Source: an uncultured Collinsella sp.
GTDB taxonomy: Bacteria > Actinomycetota > Coriobacteriia > Coriobacteriales > Coriobacteriaceae
Assembly (NCBI GenBank): GCA_900554325.1
Contig: USHA01000036.1
Location: forward strand, 1 to 19,525
Direction: 5' to 3'
DNA: 19,525 nt
Part shown: positions 14,815 through 19,525 of the stretch, piece after piece
Position numbering within the stretch: position 1 is the stretch's first letter
How the letters are laid out: each line of letters starts with the position of its first letter
Notes under the pieces: model-generated
Seen by the model: only the letters and a program-made list of their open reading frames with translations
The model's database searches: none
Told to the model about the DNA's origin: nothing
Position numbers and translations under genes: made by a program

Positions 14815-16062
14815 CTATGCAAAGCGGGCGACGAGCTCCTGGAGCACGTCGGTCATCTTGACGAGCGAACTGACCGGGACGAACTCGTTGACGCCGTGGT
14901 AGCAATAGCCGCCGGTGGAAAGGTTGGGGCAGGGCAGACCGCGGAACGACAGCTGGGCGCCGTCGGTGCCGCCACGAATTGGCAGCACTTGGGGCTCAAC
15001 GCCGCAGGCAAGGTAGGCTTCCTTGGCAACATCAATAAGCTCGGGATAGTCACGAACGATCTCGGCCATATTTCGATACTGCTGCTTAATCTCGACCGTC
15101 ACGCGCTCCTCACCCAGACGCTGGTTGAGCATCGAGGCAGCGGCATCAATAAGGTCGAGTTTCTGCTGGAACTTGGCGGCGTCATGATCGCGGACGATAT
15201 AGCGCGCTGTGGCGTGATCGACGGTCGCAGATACACCCTCAAGGTGATAAAAGCCCTCGTAGCCTTCCGTATACTCCGGGCGCTGTACGTAGGGGAGCAA
15301 CGCGTTGAAGTCGCAGAACAGATTGCCTGCGTTGACCATACGGCCCTTAGCGTCGCCCGGGTGGATGGACTGGCCCTCAAAGCAGACGGTCGCCTCGGCG
15401 GCGTTAAAGCATTCCCACTCCAGTTCGCCGATGGGGCCGCCGTCGACCGTGTAGGCGTACTTGCAGCCAAAGGTATCGATATCCAACAGCTCGGCTCCGT
15501 GGCCGATCTCCTCGTCAGGGCAGAAGCAAATGCCGAGTGCGGGATGGGGCAGAGAAGGGTCCTGAGCGATACGCGCGACAAGCGACATGATCTCGGCGAC
15601 GCCTGCCTTGTCGTCCGCGCCCAGCAGCGTGGTGCCATCGCTGCAGACCAGGTCCTCACCTGCGAGGTCGTTCAGGGCGGGAAGCTTGGCGGTACTCATG
15701 GCAACGGGCTTACCGTCAACCGTGCCGCAGACCAGGTCGCCGCCTTCGTAGTGTACGATGTGCGGTTTCACGCCGGCACCCGGTGCAACTTCGGTGGTGT
15801 CGAGATGGGCGATCAGGCCCAGGGCGGGCTTGTCCTCAGCGCCCGCACTTGCGGGGATATGCGCGCAGACATAGGCGTGCTCGGTCACGTGGGCATCTTC
15901 CGCACCAAGCTCGCGCAGCTCTTCAGCCAGCACGTTGGCAAGGTCAAACTGAACGGCGCTCGAGGGTACCTGGTCGCAGTTTGCATCCTCGGACTGCGTG
16001 TTGATCTGGACGTAGCGCAAAAAGCGCTCGAGGACATCGGGGTTCGTGGTGGTGTTTTCCAT
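14815..16062 (-). CDS. pepT: Peptidase T (tripeptide aminopeptidase)
   Basis: PepT is a cytoplasmic M20-family dizinc enzyme that removes the N-terminal residue from tripeptides. The 415-residue protein has the metal-binding pattern in order: HLD (86-88), GADDKAG with D150 (148-154), CPDEEIG with E184/E185 (181-187), TVDGG with D207 (205-209) and the late histidine H389 in GGYCYHGVNEF. The dimerisation-domain signature SIHPGDAKGRMVNAGN (232-247) is also present. ATG 16062 is preferred: it is preceded by GGAG at a good distance and gives the standard N-terminus (ERFLRYVQINTQSED); an in-frame ATG 96 bases upstream would add an unconserved leader that runs over the palindrome and divergent promoter region. 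It is transcribed away from the DtxR-like regulator and has its own terminator. Confidence 0.95.
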   Translation of the reverse strand: MENTTTNPDVLERFLRYVQINTQSEDANCDQVPSSAVQFDLANVLAEELRELGAEDAHVTEHAYVCAHIPASAGAEDKPALGLIAHLDTTEVAPGAGVKPHIVHYEGGDLVCGTVDGKPVAMSTAKLPALNDLAGEDLVCSDGTTLLGADDKAGVAEIMSLVARIAQDPSLPHPALGICFCPDEEIGHGAELLDIDTFGCKYAYTVDGGPIGELEWECFNAAEATVCFEGQSIHPGDAKGRMVNAGNLFCDFNALLPYVQRPEYTEGYEGFYHLEGVSATVDHATARYIVRDHDAAKFQQKLDLIDAAASMLNQRLGEERVTVEIKQQYRNMAEIVRDYPELIDVAKEAYLACGVEPQVLPIRGGTDGAQLSFRGLPCPNLSTGGYCYHGVNEFVPVSSLVKMTDVLQELVARFA

Positions 16063-16109
16063 AAAGACCGCTCCAATCTTGGTCGTCGTGTGCAACAAGA
16101 ACTCTAGCA

Positions 16110-16129
16110 CGGTATGCCACGGCATACCG
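16110..16129. promoter_or_regulatory. Perfect 20-bp palindrome in the pepT/DtxR-like divergent region (candidate operator)
   Basis: CGGTATGCCACGGCATACCG has two perfect 9-bp arms around AC. It lies between the two divergent start codons, 47 nt before the pepT ATG and 54 nt before the regulator ATG. It covers the place where the -35 of the regulator promoter would be if TAGAAT (16146-16151) is its -10. Length and symmetry suit a dimeric winged-helix repressor such as a DtxR-family protein, but the half-site does not match a consensus I recognise. Confidence 0.55.
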
Positions 16130-16145
16130 CGACGCTTGGATGGGG

Positions 16146-16151
16146 TAGAAT
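16146..16151 (+). promoter_or_regulatory. Candidate -10 element for the regulator operon
   Basis: TAGAAT matches the sigma-70-type -10 consensus at five of six bases, 31 nt before the ATG of the regulator. No good -35 is seen at 16-18 bp, where the palindrome lies, so the promoter would be weak or activator-dependent. Confidence 0.3.
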
Positions 16152-16182
16152 CAGCCATTGAATGCAGAAGGGACGGAAGATC

Positions 16183-16605
16183 ATGGATACGACAAATAGC
16201 TCGCGCGAACTACATCTGACGGTGGCGAACGAAGACTACTTGGAGTGCATGGTTCGCATTGAAAGCGAAGAGGGGGAAACCAACGGCGTTCGATCGGTCG
16301 ACATCGCGCAGCGCCTTGGCGTCTCCAAGGCATCGGTCAATAAAGCGGTTTCGGCTCTCAAGGCATCCGAGCTTGTCGAGCAATCGCACTACGGCAAGGT
16401 GATCCTGACCGATCGCGGCCGCGAGGTTGGCACGGCTATCTGGTACCGTCATCGCCTCATCCGCACGTTTTTGGTTCAGGAGCTCGGTGTCGAATTTGAG
16501 CGAGCCGATTCCGAGGCCTGCATGATGGAGCATGCGCTATCCGAGGACACGATGAGCCGCTGGCTCGCCTATCTCGAAAAGCAGGGAATCAGCGTCGAGG
16601 AATAG
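16183..16605 (+). CDS. DtxR/MntR-family metal-dependent transcriptional regulator (short form)
   Basis: The family comprises dimeric winged-helix repressors that bind DNA when loaded with Fe2+ or Mn2+. The 140-residue protein has the HTH VRSVDIAQRLGVSKASVNKA (36-55), a wing (HYGKVILTDRG, 69-79), then the YRHRLIRTFL helix (88-97) and EACMMEHALSE (111-121). Aligning by eye, its metal-site residues would be D18, E21, H90, C113, E116 and H117. C113-E116-H117 match DtxR Cys102-Glu105-His106, whereas D18 and E21 match MntR Asp8 and Glu11, so the site looks mixed. It lacks the SH3-like third domain of DtxR. ATG 16183 follows GGACGGAAG; an earlier in-frame ATG at 16162 is less likely. The methyltransferase gene begins 10 nt after its stop, suggesting an operon. 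Metal identity and targets are unknown. Confidence 0.85.
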   Translation: MDTTNSSRELHLTVANEDYLECMVRIESEEGETNGVRSVDIAQRLGVSKASVNKAVSALKASELVEQSHYGKVILTDRGREVGTAIWYRHRLIRTFLVQELGVEFERADSEACMMEHALSEDTMSRWLAYLEKQGISVEE

Positions 16606-16615
16606 CGGGATATAT

Positions 16616-17509
16616 ATGGATACGAGTTATTACAACCGCTTTGGTGCCGAGGAACTTACGCGCCGCTTGTCGAGCGAGACCTTGTTGGCGCAGGGCCCCA
16701 TGGGCAGTGTTTTGTTGAGTGAGTACGATGCCGCCGACATTCCACCGGCGTTTTGGAATCTGGCAGAGCCGCAGACCGTTTCTCGTATCCATCGCTTGTA
16801 TGTCGCCGCCGGCGCGCAGGTGCTCATTACCAATACCTTTCAGGCATCGAGCTATGCCCTCAAGCACGACCAGATTGCGCCGTCCGTGGCGGAGGTCAAT
16901 CGCGGGGCCGTCGACGATGCCCGCCAGGCGCACCCTCAGCTACTGCTGGGCTCGATGGGCCCGATCGGTATTGAGTGGTTTGCCGAGGACTCTGTCGAGT
17001 ATCGTGAAATCCGCGGCATTGCGCGCGAACAGGCGCACGCCTTGCTCAATGCTGGTGTTGACGGTCTGCTGATCGAGACGGTGACGTCTATCCGTAATCT
17101 GCAGCCCATGCTTGCCGGCGCCCGAGATGCCGCCGACGGCATGCCTGTTCTGGTGAGTTTTGTCGTTGACGATAAAGGCAACCTGCTGGGCGATGGCCTC
17201 AACATCGAGGCAGCCGTTTTGTACGCCGAAAAACACGGCGCAAACTCGGTTGGTGTTAATTGCTGTTCGCTTGCGGCCGCGAATGCGGCGGTGCCCAGGA
17301 TGGTTGCATCGGCGACTACTCCCGTCACGGTGCGTCCCAACGTAGGCGATCCGGTCCAGACTCAGGATGGCCCCGTATGGCACGAGAATCCCGAAGCTTT
17401 CGCGCGCGCATGCATCGAATGGAGACATGCCGGCGCCGCAATGGTGGGCAGTTGCTGTGGAACCACGGCAATCACTACGGCAGCGATGGCCGAGGCGCTC
17501 GATATATAA
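16616..17509 (+). CDS. Homocysteine S-methyltransferase family protein (Zn-dependent)
   Basis: Members transfer a methyl group from S-methylmethionine, SAM, betaine or methylfolate to homocysteine, giving methionine. The 297-residue protein is a single catalytic barrel with the three zinc cysteines in place: C216 in SVGVNCCS (C217 follows) and the pair C280-C281 in GSCCGT near the end. Other family marks are QGPMGSVLLSEY near the N-terminus (usually DGAMGT or DGGLAT), LITNTFQASSYAL (70-82), LLGSMGPIG (109-117) and LIETVTS. It has no cobalamin or folate domains, so it is a stand-alone enzyme resembling MmuM/YagD or the N-terminal part of MetH; the methyl donor cannot be told from sequence. ATG 16616 has GAGGAA upstream inside the preceding gene. 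Its position behind a metal-dependent regulator suggests joint control. Confidence 0.88.
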   Translation: MDTSYYNRFGAEELTRRLSSETLLAQGPMGSVLLSEYDAADIPPAFWNLAEPQTVSRIHRLYVAAGAQVLITNTFQASSYALKHDQIAPSVAEVNRGAVDDARQAHPQLLLGSMGPIGIEWFAEDSVEYREIRGIAREQAHALLNAGVDGLLIETVTSIRNLQPMLAGARDAADGMPVLVSFVVDDKGNLLGDGLNIEAAVLYAEKHGANSVGVNCCSLAAANAAVPRMVASATTPVTVRPNVGDPVQTQDGPVWHENPEAFARACIEWRHAGAAMVGSCCGTTAITTAAMAEALDI

Positions 17510-17514
17510 AGGGC

Positions 17515-17542
17515 AAAACCGCTCCATACGGGGCGGTTTTTT
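17515..17542 (+). terminator. Intrinsic terminator after the methyltransferase gene
   Basis: AAAACCGCTCC (17515-17525) pairs with GGGGCGGTTTT (17530-17540) with one G-T pair and a 4-nt loop, followed by a total of six T. It lies 5 nt after the stop codon. Confidence 0.9.
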
Positions 17543-17623
17543 ATTGCTTGCATGTCCTCGGCAGCATTTGCCCAAATGGTGAATGCTGGTGCCGGCAGGT
17601 TGCTGAGTGCGTGTTGCGGGTAT

Positions 17624-17658
17624 ACCTCACGCGTACCATGATCCAAACACTGTGAGGT
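17624..17658 (+). promoter_or_regulatory. Inverted repeat and weak promoter before the hexomutase gene
   Basis: ACCTCAC (17624-17630) and GTGAGGT (17652-17658) are perfect 7-bp inverted repeats 21 nt apart. The right arm contains the GAGGTG ribosome-binding site of the next gene, so in RNA the left arm could mask it. TATACC (17621-17626) with TTGCTG (17600-17605) is a possible but short-spaced promoter that would start transcription near the left arm. Roles are inferred. Confidence 0.3.
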
Positions 17659-17666
17659 GTCTGCGC

Positions 17667-19067
17667 GTGTGCGCGATAATTCATTTTGGAACTGACGGTT
17701 GGCGCGCTCGCGTCGATGAGGACTTCACTGCCGATAACGTTGCCCGTATCGCCGATGCCGTCGGCGAGTTGTGGCAAAAGACCAATCCGGGCAAAACGGT
17801 ATATATAGGGTTCGACACCCGGCCCCTGGCGAGCGAGTTCGCTGAGCTTGCGGCGGGCGTGCTAGCAGCGCACGGGCTGGACGCCGTGCTCGCTTCGCGA
17901 CCTGTTCCGACCCCTGCCCTTACGTGGGCGGCGGCTTATGACGGTGAGGCGTGCGGCGCGCTCATGGTGACGGGGTCCCATCATCCGCAGGGTTATCTGT
18001 GCCTCAAGATTCGCATGGGTGACGGCTCGACCGCCAACCAGGATGTCATCGAAGAGCTCGAAGAGACCATGGCTCCCGAGCCAATGGGGATCGAGGGGCA
18101 ATATCGCACCGCGGATATCATTCCTGACTATATGCAGGCGGTGGCATCGTTTGTCGATGCCGAAGCCATCCGCGGCGCGCACCTGCGCGTGGTTGTCGAT
18201 CCCATGGGCGGCGCAGCCCAGGGTTATCTAGCCGACTTGCTGCGCGAGCTTGGCGTTGAGGTGCACGAGATTCACGCCGGGCAGGCGTCTGACCAAGAAG
18301 ATATCTGCCCCGACCCCGTTGAGCCTTGGGTGGACGCTTGCGAGCGCACGGTTATCGATGACGGAGCTTGCGCTGGTCTGGTGACCGACGGCGACGCCGA
18401 CCGTATCGGTGCGGTTGACGAGCGCGGCAGATATATACATCCGCATCAGATCATGGCGCTCGTTTTGGGCGACTTGGTTCAATTTCGTAATTTGGAGGGG
18501 CGCGTCGTCGTCAATCTTTCATGCTCGACGCTCGTGCGTCGCATTGCCGAGGCGCTTGGCTGCCGCGTGACCGTCAAACCAGTCGGTTTCAAATATATAG
18601 CGGCGGAGATGAAGAAGGGCGGCGTCCTCATAGGCGGTGAAGAAGCCGGTGGTATCGGCATCGCCGCGCATATGCCCGAGCGCGATGGAATCCTCGCCTG
18701 TCTGATTCTGTGTGAGCTTATGGCTAAGACGGACGCGCCTTTGGGCGTTCTGGTCGACCAACTCGAGGACAGTTTTGGTAAGACGAGTTACGGTCGACGG
18801 GATTTGCGCCTTGAGGCCGAAGATGCCGAAACGTTACGAACCCTGCTGCCGGGCGTAAACCCCAAGTCGATTTGTGGCAAGGTGCCGCAAAACGTTAGTC
18901 ATATGGATGGCTTGCGTTTGGCATTCGAGGATGACACGTGGCTGCTGGTTCGTCCTAGCGGGACCGAACCAGTGGTGCGCGTCTACGCCGAGGGGTTCTC
19001 GGTGGAAGAGCGTGATGAGTTGCTCGATGCTGGCTGTGCTTTAGCTAGGGGGACGTATCCGCTTTAA
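17667..19067 (+). CDS. Phosphohexomutase (phosphoglucomutase/phosphomannomutase family)
   Basis: These enzymes interconvert hexose 1- and 6-phosphates through a phosphoserine, feeding nucleotide-sugar and wall-polymer synthesis. The 466-residue protein has all four domain signatures: IHFGTDGWRARV (5-16), the catalytic loop VTGSHHPQGY with S104, the metal loop DGDADRIG (241-248), the sugar loop GGEEAGGIG (323-331) and the phosphate loop RPSGTEPVVRVY (429-440). The catalytic loop is usually TASHNP followed by NGxK; here it is TGSHHP followed by LCLK, a clear deviation. GEEAGG fits the PGM/PMM groups better than GlmM, but substrate cannot be assigned. GTG 17667 is chosen because GAGGTG lies seven bases upstream and the protein then starts at the conserved FGTDGWR strand; an earlier in-frame GTG would add unconserved residues. 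No clear terminator separates it from the rRNA leader. Confidence 0.9.
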   Translation: MCAIIHFGTDGWRARVDEDFTADNVARIADAVGELWQKTNPGKTVYIGFDTRPLASEFAELAAGVLAAHGLDAVLASRPVPTPALTWAAAYDGEACGALMVTGSHHPQGYLCLKIRMGDGSTANQDVIEELEETMAPEPMGIEGQYRTADIIPDYMQAVASFVDAEAIRGAHLRVVVDPMGGAAQGYLADLLRELGVEVHEIHAGQASDQEDICPDPVEPWVDACERTVIDDGACAGLVTDGDADRIGAVDERGRYIHPHQIMALVLGDLVQFRNLEGRVVVNLSCSTLVRRIAEALGCRVTVKPVGFKYIAAEMKKGGVLIGGEEAGGIGIAAHMPERDGILACLILCELMAKTDAPLGVLVDQLEDSFGKTSYGRRDLRLEAEDAETLRTLLPGVNPKSICGKVPQNVSHMDGLRLAFEDDTWLLVRPSGTEPVVRVYAEGFSVEERDELLDAGCALARGTYPL

Positions 19068-19471
19068 CCATGAGTCTGCCTTATATAGAAGAGATGCTCG
19101 GCGAGCGGTAGGTAACGGCTGGCAAACGTTAGTCGGATCACAAAATGTGTAGGAAATGTGTACGCCCAGATTCCCGCCCGCGGGGGCCCTCCGGTCTGGC
19201 AATATATCTCCTTGCCGCGCGGCCCGGTCGGACCGGATGAGCCGCGGGGCGTGCACCTTGAGAACCGGATACTGCGAGGATGGACACTTCAAGTGTCGCA
19301 TCCGGGCAGACATCGAACCATTTGAAATGGTCTAACTTGGATTTGTTTTTCGCAAGGCCGCCGAGAGGCGGCCCCGAGAAATTCCTTTTCCTATACTAGA
19401 ACCATATGAATCGAACGGAACCGATCAGCTAATAGTTGTGAGGACCGGACGGGCTCGAAGCCCATTTATTT
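19068..19471 (+). other. Non-coding upstream region and leader of the rRNA operon
   Basis: About 400 nt hold no credible gene. Seen in order: a 9-bp direct repeat AAATGTGTA at 19143-19151 and 19154-19162, exactly 11 bp apart; a very GC-rich block with the palindrome CCGGTC-G-GACCGG (19224-19236); CCTTGAGAACCGGATA (19256-19271), which resembles the CTTTGAAAACT-type element common in Gram-positive rRNA leaders and spacers; a 10-bp hairpin with one bulge (19278-19303); a 7-bp GAGA-tetraloop hairpin GGCCGCC/GGCGGCC (19356-19373); a possible -10 TATACT (19392-19397) without a good -35; and GGGCT/AGCCC (19451-19463) followed by ATTTATTTT. The hairpins suggest antitermination and RNase processing signals. 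I see no tRNA. Confidence 0.6.
19392..19397 (+). promoter_or_regulatory. Possible -10 of an rRNA promoter
   Basis: TATACT fits the -10 consensus at five of six bases, about 75 nt before the mature 16S 5' end. The position 16-18 bp upstream falls in the GGCGGCC arm of a hairpin and has no TTG, so the call is weak; a main promoter may lie further upstream. Confidence 0.25.
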
Positions 19472-19525
19472 TGGACGGAGAGTTCGATCCTGGCTCAGGA
19501 TGAACGCTGGCGGCGCGCCTAACAC
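19472..19525 (+). rRNA. rrs: 16S ribosomal RNA, 5' end only (continues beyond the window)
   Basis: GAGTTCGATCCTGGCTCAG (19480-19498) is the universal 16S 5' sequence (primer 27F site; here CGATC in place of TGATC). It is followed by GATGAACGCTGGCGGCGCGC and CTAACAC, the next conserved stretch. Counting back eight bases by alignment to E. coli gives a mature 5' end near 19472; the exact end may differ by a few bases. The gene is cut by the window edge. Confidence 0.97.

Noticed and set aside
14896..16107. A 403-codon open frame on the plus strand opposite pepT
   Set aside because: pepT has all M20 metal ligands in order on the minus strand; the opposite frame has no recognisable motif.
16063..16158. 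An upstream start for pepT giving 32 extra residues
   Set aside because: It would translate through the palindrome and the opposite promoter; ATG 16062 has GGAG and matches homologues.
19068..19471. A tRNA or small gene between the hexomutase and 16S
   Set aside because: No cloverleaf with TTCGA-type T arm and matching acceptor stem was found, and the only open frame (minus strand, 19041-19313) lacks a ribosome-binding site and any motif.

Overview
The window is high-GC, single-copy bacterial chromosome that ends in the first ~54 nt of a 16S rRNA gene. The 16S 5' end, the order prmC - tsaC/sua5 - upp - atp operon - murA, and the protein sequences all suggest an anaerobic gut actinobacterium of class Coriobacteriia, most likely Collinsella or a close relative. 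The genus is an inference; no database search was run.

Layout. (1) 1-4775, + strand: the 3' part of prmC (release-factor glutamine methyltransferase); a compact HigB/Gp49-type toxin and XRE antitoxin pair (873-1557) with lower GC than its flanks; a Sua5/YrdC threonylcarbamoyl-AMP synthase; glycerol kinase glpK; and uracil phosphoribosyltransferase upp. (2) 4776-11941, + strand: a promoter region, then a complete F-type ATP synthase operon: a small AtpI-like membrane protein, then atpB, atpE, atpF, atpH, atpA, atpG, atpD and atpC, with several start/stop overlaps. It ends at a near-perfect intrinsic terminator. (3) 12030-14561, + strand: murA (peptidoglycan precursor synthesis) and a LytR-CpsA-Psr envelope protein with an acidic Ser/Asp tail. 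(4) 14562-14814: two strong terminators and one further hairpin between convergent genes. (5) 14815-16062, - strand: peptidase T. It diverges from 16183-17509, + strand: a DtxR/MntR-type regulator and a zinc-type homocysteine S-methyltransferase, probably one operon. A 20-bp perfect palindrome lies in the divergent promoter region. (6) 17667-19067: a phosphohexomutase (phosphoglucomutase/phosphomannomutase family). (7) 19068-19525: a ~400-nt non-coding, hairpin-rich leader running into the 16S rRNA gene.

How it fits together: most of the window is housekeeping, covering translation termination and tRNA modification, pyrimidine salvage, energy coupling, wall synthesis and rRNA. The accessory element is the toxin-antitoxin pair inserted into the translation-gene cluster. 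I see no CRISPR array, transposase, integrase, phage block or tRNA gene. I did not find a clearly new multi-gene system. The least ordinary signals are the signal-peptide-bearing ATP synthase b subunit, the DtxR-like regulator with a mixed metal site next to a perfect palindrome and a homocysteine methyltransferase, the terminator placed flush against murA, the hairpin/strong-SD arrangement before atpE, and the family-atypical insertions or active-site loops in PrmC, Sua5, GlpK and the hexomutase.
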